Source: DATKWD01 sp963704815 (GTDB taxonomy: Bacteria; Actinomycetota; Acidimicrobiia; Acidimicrobiales; Salinilacustritrichaceae). Taken from it: 64,000 nt of DNA. Positions within the stretch are counted from its first letter, which is position 1, and each line of letters begins with the position of its first letter. Positions 34,678-42,621 of this stretch are shown in pieces. Position numbers and translations under genes: made by a program. The stretch spans positions 248,001 through 312,000 of the forward strand of contig CAVPHU010000010.1 of NCBI GenBank assembly GCA_963704815.1, given 5' to 3'. The notes under the pieces are model-generated. The model worked only from the letters and a program-made list of their open reading frames with translations, made no database searches and was not told the DNA's origin.

Positions 34678-35841
34678 GTGGCCGAGATCGAGATCGGGAT
34701 CGGGAAATCAGGGCGGCGGGCCTACGGGTTCGACGACATCGCCATCGTTCCCAGCCGGCGAACCCGTGATCCCGAGGACGTCGACATCAGCTGGGAGATC
34801 GACGCGTTCCGCTTCGACCTGCCCCTGTTGGCGTCGGCCATGGATGGGGTCACCTCACCTGCCACGGCGATCGAGGTCGCCCGGCTCGGCGGTGCGGGCG
34901 TGTTGAACCTCGAGGGATTGTGGACTCGATACGCCGATCCCGACCCGGTGTTCGACGAGATCGCCTCGTTGCCGAGTGAGAAGGCGACCAGCCGCCTCCA
35001 GGAGCTGTACACCGAGCCGATCCAACCCGAGCTCGTCGCAGCGAGGATCGCAGAGATCAACGATGCCGGGGCCATCTCGTGCGCGTCGGTCACTCCCCAG
35101 TCGGCCGAGGCCCTGGCCCCCCACGCCCTGGCCGCCGAACTCGACCTCCTGGTCATCCAGGGCACGGTGGTGTCGGCCGAGCACGTGTCGAAGACCGGCG
35201 AACCGCTCAACCTGAAGAAGTTCGTGCGAGAGCTGGCCATTCCGGTCATCGTCGGCGGCTGCGCCAGCTACCAGGCAGCTCTGCACCTGATGCGCACCGG
35301 TGCGGCCGGCGTGCTCGTCGGGGTCGGTCCCGGCGCAGCCTGCACGACCCGGGGCGTGCTCGGGATCGGGGTACCGCAGGCCACCGCCATCGCCGATGCC
35401 CGGGCGGCACGGATGCGCCATCTCGACGAGACCGGTGTCTATGTCCACGTCATCGCCGACGGCGGCATGGCGACCGGAGGCGACATCGCCAAGGCCATCG
35501 TCTGTGGCGCCGATGCCGTGATGGTCGGCTCGCCACTGGCCGCGGCCCACGAAGCGCCCGGCCGCGGGTGGCACTGGGGCATGGCCACGCAACACACGTC
35601 GCTGCCCCGCGGCACGAGGGTCCACGTCGGGCCTCGGGGCACCCTCGAGGAGGTGCTCGTCGGTCCGGCGCACGAGAACGACGGCCGCACCAACCTGTTC
35701 GGCGCCCTTCGGACGTCGATGGCCACCACCGGCTACGAGACGGTCAAGGAGTTCCAGAAGGCCGAGGTCATGGTGGCCCCTGCCCTCCAGAGCGAGGGCA
35801 AGGCGCTCCAGCGCGACCAACAGGTCGGCATGGGTCGATGA
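34678..35841 (+). CDS. GuaB3-family IMP dehydrogenase-like protein
   Basis: 387 residues with a GTG start. TIM-barrel: YGFDDIAIVPSRRTRDPEDV, LLASAMDGVTSP, VIVGGCASYQAALHLM, the catalytic-cysteine loop GPGAACTTRGVLGIG, and IADGGMATGGDIAKAIVCGADAVMVGSPLA. It lacks a CBS pair and is shorter than GuaB, matching actinobacterial GuaB3 (Rv3410c-like) proteins, which share the IMPDH loop but whose reaction may be GMP reduction. Its end overlaps guaA (ATGA). Confidence 0.85.
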   Translation: MAEIEIGIGKSGRRAYGFDDIAIVPSRRTRDPEDVDISWEIDAFRFDLPLLASAMDGVTSPATAIEVARLGGAGVLNLEGLWTRYADPDPVFDEIASLPSEKATSRLQELYTEPIQPELVAARIAEINDAGAISCASVTPQSAEALAPHALAAELDLLVIQGTVVSAEHVSKTGEPLNLKKFVRELAIPVIVGGCASYQAALHLMRTGAAGVLVGVGPGAACTTRGVLGIGVPQATAIADARAARMRHLDETGVYVHVIADGGMATGGDIAKAIVCGADAVMVGSPLAAAHEAPGRGWHWGMATQHTSLPRGTRVHVGPRGTLEEVLVGPAHENDGRTNLFGALRTSMATTGYETVKEFQKAEVMVAPALQSEGKALQRDQQVGMGR

Positions 35842-37385
35842 AGATCGAAGAGTTCGACACCGTCCTGGTGGTCGACTTCGGCGCGCAGTACGCGCAGCTG
35901 ATCGCTCGCCGGGTACGCGAGGCCCGCGTGCACTCCGAGATCGTTCCGCACGACATCACCGCGGCACAGGTCGCCGAACGCAACCCGTTGGGGATCATCT
36001 TCTCCGGTGGGCCCGCATCGGTGCACGCCGATGGCGCACCCGACGTCGATCGGGCCATCTACGACCTGGGCATCCCGATTCTCGGCATCTGCTACGGCGG
36101 CCAGCTCCTCGCCCGTGACCTCGGTGGCGAGGTGGCCGAGACCGGCGTCGGCGAATACGGCCGCACCACGCTGAGCCGCAACCAGAGCGGCGTGCTCCTT
36201 CGTGACGACAGTCCGGCCGAGCGCAACGTCTGGATGAGCCACTTCGACACCATCACCCGTGCGCCCGACGGGTTCGACGTGCTGGCCTCGACACCCGAGA
36301 CCCCCGCCGCGGTGTTCGAGAAGCCCGAGGCCGGCCTCTTCGGCGTGCAGTTCCATCCCGAGGTGGGCCACACCGAGCTCGGTCAGGACATGCTCGAGCG
36401 GTTCCTGTACGACGGCTGTGGCTGCCGTCCGACCTGGACGATGAGCTCGGTGATCGAGACCCAGGTCGAGGCGATTCGCGCTCAGGTGGGCGACCGCAGG
36501 GCGATCTGTGGGTTGTCCGGCGGCGTCGACTCGGCCGTCGCCGCAGCGCTGGTGCACAAGGCCATCGGCCCGCAGCTCACCTGTGTGTTCGTCGACACCG
36601 GACTCATGCGCAAGGACGAGGGCGAGCAGGTGGTCGAGACGTTCAAGCGCAACTTCGGCATCGAACTCATCCACGTGCGTGCCGCCGACCGGTTCTTCGA
36701 AGGCCTTGCCGGGGTCACCGAGCCCGAGGCCAAGCGCAAGGTGATCGGCGAGCTGTTCATCCGGGTCTTCGAGGACGCGTCGGGAGGCATCGAGGACGCG
36801 ACGTTCCTGGTCCAGGGCACGCTGTACCCCGACGTCATCGAGTCCGGTGGTGGTGCCAAGGCCGCCACCATCAAGTCGCACCACAACGTCGGCGGACTGC
36901 CCGACGACCTCGACTTCGATCTCGTCGAGCCGCTCCGTGACCTGTTCAAGGACGAGGTTCGCCGGGTCGGCGAGGAACTCGGGCTCCCCGAGGAGATCGT
37001 CTGGCGCCAGCCGTTCCCCGGCCCCGGGCTCGGGGTCCGCATCATCGGTGAGGTCACGCCCGAATCGGTGGCGATCCTCCAGGAAGCAGACCACATCGTC
37101 CGCGAAGAGCTCCGGCTCGCCGGCCTCGAACGCGAGATCTGGCAGTCCTTCGCCGTGCTCCCCGACATTCGAACGGTCGGGGTGATGGGCGACGAGCGCA
37201 CCTATGGGCACCCGTGCATCATCCGTGCGGTGACCAGCGACGACGCCATGACCGCCGACTGGGCCCGCCTGCCCTACGACGTGCTCGAGAAGATGAGCAG
37301 CCGCATCATCAACGAGGTGGCGGGCATCAACCGGGTCGCCTACGACGTCACCTCCAAGCCCCCAGGAACCATCGAGTGGGAGTGA
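35838..37385 (+). CDS. guaA: GMP synthase (glutamine-hydrolysing)
   Basis: Converts XMP to GMP. 515 residues. GATase I domain at about 1-200 with GICYGGQLLA (Cys at ~84), FHPEVGHTELG; ATP-pyrophosphatase domain from ~225 with the P-loop LSGGVDSAVAA; dimerisation domain ending KPPGTIEWE. The start is the ATG overlapping the GuaB3 stop. All motifs intact, standard length. Confidence 0.96.
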   Translation: MKIEEFDTVLVVDFGAQYAQLIARRVREARVHSEIVPHDITAAQVAERNPLGIIFSGGPASVHADGAPDVDRAIYDLGIPILGICYGGQLLARDLGGEVAETGVGEYGRTTLSRNQSGVLLRDDSPAERNVWMSHFDTITRAPDGFDVLASTPETPAAVFEKPEAGLFGVQFHPEVGHTELGQDMLERFLYDGCGCRPTWTMSSVIETQVEAIRAQVGDRRAICGLSGGVDSAVAAALVHKAIGPQLTCVFVDTGLMRKDEGEQVVETFKRNFGIELIHVRAADRFFEGLAGVTEPEAKRKVIGELFIRVFEDASGGIEDATFLVQGTLYPDVIESGGGAKAATIKSHHNVGGLPDDLDFDLVEPLRDLFKDEVRRVGEELGLPEEIVWRQPFPGPGLGVRIIGEVTPESVAILQEADHIVREELRLAGLEREIWQSFAVLPDIRTVGVMGDERTYGHPCIIRAVTSDDAMTADWARLPYDVLEKMSSRIINEVAGINRVAYDVTSKPPGTIEWE

Positions 37386-37421
37386 TGAACCACCCAAACG
37401 ACCGCACCGGTGGGTGCGAGG

Positions 37422-37436
37422 CCGACCCTTGGTCGG
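37422..37436 (+). repeat. Short hairpin in a GC-rich gap after guaA
   Basis: CCGACC-CTT-GGTCGG forms a 6-bp stem. It lies in a 121-base gap (37386-37506) that shares the pieces gcgaggccgac and gagcggagcg with gaps at about 47210 and 56960. It may be a terminator without T tract. Confidence 0.45.
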
Positions 37437-37506
37437 GAGGAAGCGCCAGCGCCCGTTCGAGCAGGGAGCGGAGCGACCGCAACAGTGTGGCCGGGGAACG
37501 CAAGTA

Positions 37507-38001
37507 ATGGACATTGAGCTGCTGCCGGTTCGGCCGCTCGAGCGTGCTGATGAGCTGTGGGCCACCGATCTGCTCATCGACGTGATGTCGGGCCCGCCGA
37601 TCGCGAGCCGGGGCGTGCTCTACGACGGCACCGAGCTCCCGGGGCTGGTCGCCGAGTACGAGGGTTCACCGGCCGGGCTGCTCCTCTACGACATCGCGGA
37701 CAGCGAGATGCACATCGTCTATCTCGCCAGCACGGTCGAGCACGTCGGCGTCGGCACATCGTTGCTCGACGCCGCGATCGCGCTCGGTCACGACGAGGGA
37801 TGCCGCCGCGCCTGGCTCGTGACCACGAACGACAACGTCAAGGCCTTCCGGTTCTACCAGCGGCGGGGTTGGGAACTGGTCGGTGTCCACCTCGATTCGC
37901 TCGAGGAGTCTCGGCGGCTGAAGCCGACGATCCCGTTCGTCGGTCACGAAGGCATCCCGATCCGCCACGAGATCGAATTCGAGGTGTCGATCACCCGATG
38001 A
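37507..38001 (+). CDS. GNAT-family acetyltransferase
   Basis: 164 residues. Acetyl-CoA loop region STVEHVGVGTSLLDAAIAL (variant of QxxGxG), then RRAWLVTTNDNVKAFRFYQRRGWELVGV, the typical GNAT C-terminal beta-alpha-beta. Target unknown. Encoded 121 bases after guaA, and its stop overlaps the next start (ATGA), so it is probably co-expressed with the lipoprotein behind it. Confidence 0.8.
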   Translation: MDIELLPVRPLERADELWATDLLIDVMSGPPIASRGVLYDGTELPGLVAEYEGSPAGLLLYDIADSEMHIVYLASTVEHVGVGTSLLDAAIALGHDEGCRRAWLVTTNDNVKAFRFYQRRGWELVGVHLDSLEESRRLKPTIPFVGHEGIPIRHEIEFEVSITR

Positions 38002-38567
38002 GCGTGCGCATGCGAGGTCTCGTGGCGGTCGGTCTCGTCGTCGGGCTGGTCCTTGCGGCATGCGGAGGCGACGAGAGCGAGTCCTCCGATACCGACAACC
38101 CGCTGCCCGGCCCGGTCACGCCGTCGTCACTTCCCGAGGCGGCGGCGGGCGCGGGCACCCTCATCGTCGACGGCGTGACCTACGAGTTCGACGTGAGCAG
38201 CTGCGACTTCGGCAGCACCGACGGGGCGGAGCGCGGCGTCCCCATCGTCCTGTTCTCGCTCGAGGGAGCCGGGACCGGTCCGGGTGACGAGCCGCTCACC
38301 GTGATGGTGACGCGGGTGTTCGCCGCGGGCGACACCGACACGTTCACCGACTCGATCGTGCTGCGCCAGCCGGGGCTCAACTTCCTGGTACAGGCCGATC
38401 GCTCGGAGTCCGACGGCCTCATCATCGACCTGCGTGACCCCACCGCCACCAGCCCCCTGCTCAAGCTCGGCGATCAGCACGTCACCGGAAGTGGCACGTT
38501 CGGCAGCCGCGGCAGCACTGCCGACGACCCCACCCTGCCCGGCACCCTCGCAGCCGGCTGCCCCTGA
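37998..38567 (+). CDS. Putative lipoprotein
   Basis: 189 residues. Signal peptide MSVRMRGLVAVGLVVGLVLAAC with lipobox LAAC, followed by an acidic low-complexity linker (GGDESESSDTD). The mature part is a small beta-rich domain (GTLIVDGVTYEFDVSSCDFG, two further cysteines including the last CP). Similar to actinobacterial LppX- or Mpr-like secreted proteins in layout only; no function assigned. Translationally coupled to the GNAT gene. Confidence 0.78.
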   Translation: MSVRMRGLVAVGLVVGLVLAACGGDESESSDTDNPLPGPVTPSSLPEAAAGAGTLIVDGVTYEFDVSSCDFGSTDGAERGVPIVLFSLEGAGTGPGDEPLTVMVTRVFAAGDTDTFTDSIVLRQPGLNFLVQADRSESDGLIIDLRDPTATSPLLKLGDQHVTGSGTFGSRGSTADDPTLPGTLAAGCP

Positions 38568-38626
38568 CGTACTCGATCTCGGACAGGGCTGCGGCGCCGC
38601 GCGTGGTGCAACGCCAGTGGCGAACG

Positions 38627-39556
38627 TCAGGTTCCCGCGAGGCGGGCGACGACCGGGGCCATGTCGTCGACGACGTCGGCGGACAGGCCGATCATCGAGA
38701 TGCCCCACCGCTCCCGGCGCTCGATCAACTGGTCGCACAAGGCGTCGACGGAGCCGACCAAGGCATGGGGTGTCTCGACGGCCTCGGTCGGGGTCAGCCC
38801 GAACTGGGGGGCCAACTCGTCGACGAGTGAGGGCGCATCGTCGGTGACGAGGGCCAGATGGATACGGGTCTGGATCGTCAGATCGTCGAAACGGTCGCCC
38901 GCCGCCCGTCGCACCCACCGCAACTTCTCGTCGGTCGCTTCGGCGGTGCCGTTCGGATAGGCGCGCTCGTCGATCGTCCCGACAGCCAGGTTGACGTTCA
39001 GTCCGACGATGTCGGCCTCGCGCGCAGCGAGCTCGAGCACCCGGCGGCCCCCTCCGCCGATGATGATGGGCAGGCGAGGGTGCTGGACCGGTTTGGGGAG
39101 ACCGTCGAGGCCGGTGATGGTGTAGTGGTCGCCGGCGAAGTCGAGCGGCCCGTCTGCGAACAGGCCCTTCACCACCGTCACTGCCTCGGCCAGGCGATCG
39201 ATCCTCACCCCGGGGCGGTCCATGATGATCCCGGCTCGCTCGTAGTCGGTGGTCATCCAGCCGGCGCCGAGACCGACGAGGAGCCGGCCACCGCTGAGCC
39301 GGTCGATCGTCGCGGCTTCCTTGGCGACCACGACCGGGTGCCGGTAGTCGTTGCACAGCACCAGCCACCCGAGGCGCAGCGACGTGGTGCTGTCGGCTGC
39401 GGCCATGAGCGCGGGCACCGGGGCGAGCTGGTCGTCGAAGTGATCGGCGATCGTGAGGGCGTGGTAGCCGAGGTCCTCGGCGCGTCGGGCCTGCGACCGG
39501 AACTCGTCGGGGTCGGTGGTCGACGAGCACTGCAGGGTGAACCGGAACGGAGCCAT
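38627..39556 (-). CDS. LLM-class F420-dependent oxidoreductase
   Basis: 309 residues. Seen: RFTLQCSSTTDPDEFRSQAR, AEDLGYHALTIADHFDDQLA, KEAATIDRLSGGRLLVGLGAGWM, PRLPIIIGGGGRRVLELAAR and the C-terminal LIERRERWGISMIGLS. The order and lengths match LLM/F420 proteins of the TIGR03621-like type. The substrate is unknown. Divergent from the dienelactone hydrolase gene with only 31 bases between the starts. Confidence 0.85.
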   Translation of the reverse strand: MAPFRFTLQCSSTTDPDEFRSQARRAEDLGYHALTIADHFDDQLAPVPALMAAADSTTSLRLGWLVLCNDYRHPVVVAKEAATIDRLSGGRLLVGLGAGWMTTDYERAGIIMDRPGVRIDRLAEAVTVVKGLFADGPLDFAGDHYTITGLDGLPKPVQHPRLPIIIGGGGRRVLELAAREADIVGLNVNLAVGTIDERAYPNGTAEATDEKLRWVRRAAGDRFDDLTIQTRIHLALVTDDAPSLVDELAPQFGLTPTEAVETPHALVGSVDALCDQLIERRERWGISMIGLSADVVDDMAPVVARLAGT

Positions 39557-39575
39557 CGAGGGCCATGATCGCAGC

Positions 39576-39581
39576 TACCGT
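39576..39581 (+). promoter_or_regulatory. Putative -10 element of the dienelactone hydrolase gene
   Basis: TACCGT six bases before ATG 39588, in the short divergent gap with the LLM gene. Predicts a leaderless transcript. Confidence 0.4.
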
Positions 39582-39587
39582 CGCGAC

Positions 39588-40373
39588 ATGGGCGCACTCG
39601 ACGGCTACACCGAAGACACCTTCACCCACGACGGCGAGCAGAAGCACCTCTTCCGGCAGGGTGAGGGTCCGGCGGTCATCGTGATGGCCGAGATCCCGGG
39701 CATCACCCCGCTGGTGGCCGACTTCGGCCGCCGGGTGGCCGACTGTGGTCTCACCGCCGTGCTTCCGAGCCTGTTCGGCACGCCCGGGAAGGAGCCGAGC
39801 GGGCCCTACATCCTGAGTTCGATCACCAAGGCGTGCATCAGCTCGGAGTTCGCGACGTTCGCCACGAAGAAGACGTCGCCGGTCACCGAGTGGCTGCGGG
39901 CCCTTTGCCGGCACGAGCACGAGCGCAGTGGCGGACCAGGCGTGGGTGCGGTCGGGATGTGCCTCACCGGCGGATTCGCCTTGGCGCTGATGGTCGACGA
40001 GTCGGTGATGGCGCCGGTACTCAGCCAGCCGTCGCTTCCGTTCCCGCTCTCCAAGGGCCACAAGCGCGACCTCGGTATCAGCGACGCCGATCTCGCCAAG
40101 GTCAAGGAGCGGGTCGACGCCGGCGTGTGCGTGCTCGGCGTGAAGTTCACCAACGACAAGGCATCACCGAACGAGCGGTTCGCCCGGCTCGAAGAAGAGC
40201 TCGGCGACGGGTTCATCGGCGTCAACATCGACTCGAGCAAGGGCAACCCCTACGGGAACCCCACCAATGCCCACTCGGTGCTCACCGAACATCTCCAGGA
40301 CGTCGACGGTCACCCCACCAAGGAAGCCCTCGACCAGGTCCTCGACCACTTCACGTCCCGCCTCCTCGTCTGA
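39588..40373 (+). CDS. Dienelactone hydrolase family protein
   Basis: Alpha/beta hydrolase, 261 residues. Seen: the nucleophile motif GAVGMCLTGGFALAL (GxCxGG with catalytic Cys), PAVIVMAEIPGITPLVADFG near the N-terminus, and a late FIGVNIDSSKGNPYGNPTNAHSVL region holding the catalytic His (AHSV). Real substrate unknown; a longer insertion (FATKKTSPVTEW) is present compared with small DLHs. Start chosen at the ATG after the TACCGT box. Confidence 0.82.
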   Translation: MGALDGYTEDTFTHDGEQKHLFRQGEGPAVIVMAEIPGITPLVADFGRRVADCGLTAVLPSLFGTPGKEPSGPYILSSITKACISSEFATFATKKTSPVTEWLRALCRHEHERSGGPGVGAVGMCLTGGFALALMVDESVMAPVLSQPSLPFPLSKGHKRDLGISDADLAKVKERVDAGVCVLGVKFTNDKASPNERFARLEEELGDGFIGVNIDSSKGNPYGNPTNAHSVLTEHLQDVDGHPTKEALDQVLDHFTSRLLV

Positions 40374-40439
40374 ACCCCCGATCTCTGTCCGGTCCTGGCC
40401 ACATCGTGGCCTGAACCGAACGAAGAACGGGGCTCGGGG

Positions 40440-41637
40440 TCAGGTGAGGCAGGTGTCGATGGCTTCGGTGAGGCTCTTCGTGCGTGGGTCGCCCGAGAGG
40501 TTGTTGCCCATCTGGTTCATCACGTAGCCGTAGCCGATCTTGCGGTCGCGGTCGGCGGCGCCGAGGCTGCCGCCGGCGCCCGCATGGCCGAAGGAGTTGG
40601 CCCCGAGGAGCGGCGAGAAGTTCGACGGCAGGAAGAAGCCCACCCCGAATCGGGTGGGGACGACGAGCGTCTCGTCAGGGCCGTTGCTCTGCTCGATGAG
40701 CGCGGCGTCGACGGTCGTGTCGTCGAGCAGCCTGACACCGTCGACCTCGCTCACGCACGAGGCGTAGAGCTTGGCCAGCGAGCGGGCGTTGGTGACGCCG
40801 TTGGCGGCCGGGATCTGCGCAGCTCGCACCTCGTCGGTGTTCCACACGATGTCGTCGCCGTCGATGGCCAGGGCTCCGTTCATGCTCAGCGCCCGATTGG
40901 TGACCGAGTTCGGGTCGAGGTACGCCGCGGCGAGCTGGGGGAGGATCTCGGCGATCGCAGGGTCCATGTTCTCGAAGTCGACGCCACCGCTGGACATGTC
41001 GGCCGCGAGCATCGGCGCACAGCGGGCCTGCTCGGAGTCGGGGAGGCCGATCCAGAAGTCGAGGCCCAGCGGCCCGGCGACCTCGTCGGCGAAGAACTGG
41101 CCGATCGACCGGCCGCTCACCCGGCGGATGATCTCACCCACGAGCCAGCCGTAGGTCAGTGCGTGGTAGCCGTGCGCGGTGCCCGGTTCCCAGAGCGGCT
41201 TCTGGGCTGCGAGGGCCCCGACGATCGGGTCCCAGGCCAGGATCTGTTCCTTGGTCAGCTGGGCGTCGACGACCGGAAGGCCGGTGCGGTGCGAGAAGAG
41301 CCAGCGAATCGGCACGTCGCCCTTGCCCTCGGCGGCGAACTCGGGCCACACGCTGGTCACGGGAGCGTCGAAGTCGAGCTCACCTCGCTGGGCCAGCAGG
41401 TGGCCGCAGATGGCGGCTGCGCCCTTGGTGGTCGAGAAGACGAGCTGCAGCGTCGTGTCGTCGTAGGCCGCGTCCGGTGGCGGGGTCGGCGATCCCGCCG
41501 GTGAGGTCGACGACGCACTCGCCTTCGACGTAGAGGGAGAAACCCGCACCCACGTCGCCGTGCTCGGCGAAGTTGGCCTCGAACGCGTCGCGGACGGGCT
41601 CGAAGCCGTCGGCGACGGTGCCGTTGATCTCGGTCAT
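40440..41637 (-). CDS. Beta-lactamase/EstB-like serine hydrolase (one frameshift)
   Basis: Class C beta-lactamase-fold esterase of about 398 residues. N-terminus MTEINGTVADGFEPVRDAFE in one frame to GGIADPAT, then DAAYDDTTLQLVFSTTKGAA in another; an extra G near 41485 joins them. Seen: SxxK motif STTK, YHALTYGWLVGEIIRRVSGRS, FGHAGAGGSLGAADRD. Intracellular, no signal peptide. Substrate unknown. It neighbours another minus-strand gene with 53 bases between. Confidence 0.82.
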
Positions 41638-41690
41638 GGCTTCCCCCGGATGGTCGTGATGTCGGGCCGACGCTATCGGCAGCGTCGGCG

Positions 41691-42578
41691 TCAGGCGAGC
41701 GGCCGTCCGAACGGCAACGAGTCCTGCCAGCTCGACAGGAACGCTTCGGCCCGCTCGATCGACGCCATCCAGGCACCGACCCCGCTGGAGCTGAGTTCGG
41801 ACGCCAGGGCCCGCACCCGCTCGATCGGATCGCCGGCGTCGAGGTCGAATCCGGCCAGCAGCGGCGCGGCGGTCGAGACGAAGTCGGGGACGACCACCGT
41901 GTCGGCCCGGGAGAGCACGGCGAACGCCTTCGCGGTGACCGGCACCGCAGAGAAGGGCACGACCGCTCGGGCCTGCATCGTCGACGCGACGTCGTGGCCG
42001 ATCGAGCCGGTCTTGCCGCCGGCGAAGACGATGTCGCACTCCGTGGCCAGCACGTCGGACCGGTCTGCGGTCGTCGTCTGCCCGACGACCTCGCCCCCGG
42101 CTGCGGCGATGGCCTCGACGAGTTGGTCGCTCTCGCCGTCGATCACGACCTTGGCGCCCGACACCGACACGAACTCGTCGGCCACGGCCACCGCCCCCAA
42201 CGCGGCGAGGTCGGCGGCGAGCCCTTCCTCCCAGAGGGCGGCGGGACGGGGGTCGACCTGGCGGAGCGGGGCGAAGTCGGCGTCGGACAGGCCGAGGCCC
42301 GGATCGGTCGCCCAGGTTCCGGCGCTCACCAGTTCGCTGACCTCGGCGACGAAGGCCTCGATCGCCGCCGCCGTGGCGTCGCCCTCGGCGTTGATGCCGG
42401 CGGAGCCGCCCCCCATCTTCACCTCGAAGCTGGCAAAGGCGTAGGTCGTCGAGCGCGCCAGCGTCTTGGCCCCGTCGACCAGCACCTTGCGGGCCAATCG
42501 GGTGATGCCGGTGGCGGGAGCATCGTCGAGGTCGAAGGCGATGAACGCGTCGGTGGAGGAGAGCTTGTGGATCCGCAT
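41691..42578 (-). CDS. Divergent Glu/Leu dehydrogenase-like Rossmann protein
   Basis: 295 residues. The first half resembles the core of amino-acid dehydrogenases (STTYAFASFEVKMGGGSAGI where a KGGI lysine would be expected), and the second has a nucleotide-fold look (AKVVIDGESDQLVEAIAAAGG, TECDIVFAGGKTGSIGHDVA, VVVPDFVSTAAPLLAG). The family's catalytic lysine and GxGxxG loop are not obvious. It may be a non-enzymatic or regulatory paralogue. Start at ATG 42578, divergent from pcrA. Confidence 0.5.
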   Translation of the reverse strand: MRIHKLSSTDAFIAFDLDDAPATGITRLARKVLVDGAKTLARSTTYAFASFEVKMGGGSAGINAEGDATAAAIEAFVAEVSELVSAGTWATDPGLGLSDADFAPLRQVDPRPAALWEEGLAADLAALGAVAVADEFVSVSGAKVVIDGESDQLVEAIAAAGGEVVGQTTTADRSDVLATECDIVFAGGKTGSIGHDVASTMQARAVVPFSAVPVTAKAFAVLSRADTVVVPDFVSTAAPLLAGFDLDAGDPIERVRALASELSSSGVGAWMASIERAEAFLSSWQDSLPFGRPLA

Positions 42579-42608
42579 CAGTGCAAGAGTCTGCCAGGAG
42601 GGCACCGA

Positions 42609-42614
42609 TAGGGT
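42609..42614 (+). promoter_or_regulatory. Putative -10 element of pcrA
   Basis: TAGGGT seven bases before GTG 42622 in the 43-base divergent gap between the GDH-like gene and pcrA. Fits the leaderless pattern. Confidence 0.4.
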
Positions 42615-42621
42615 CGGACTC

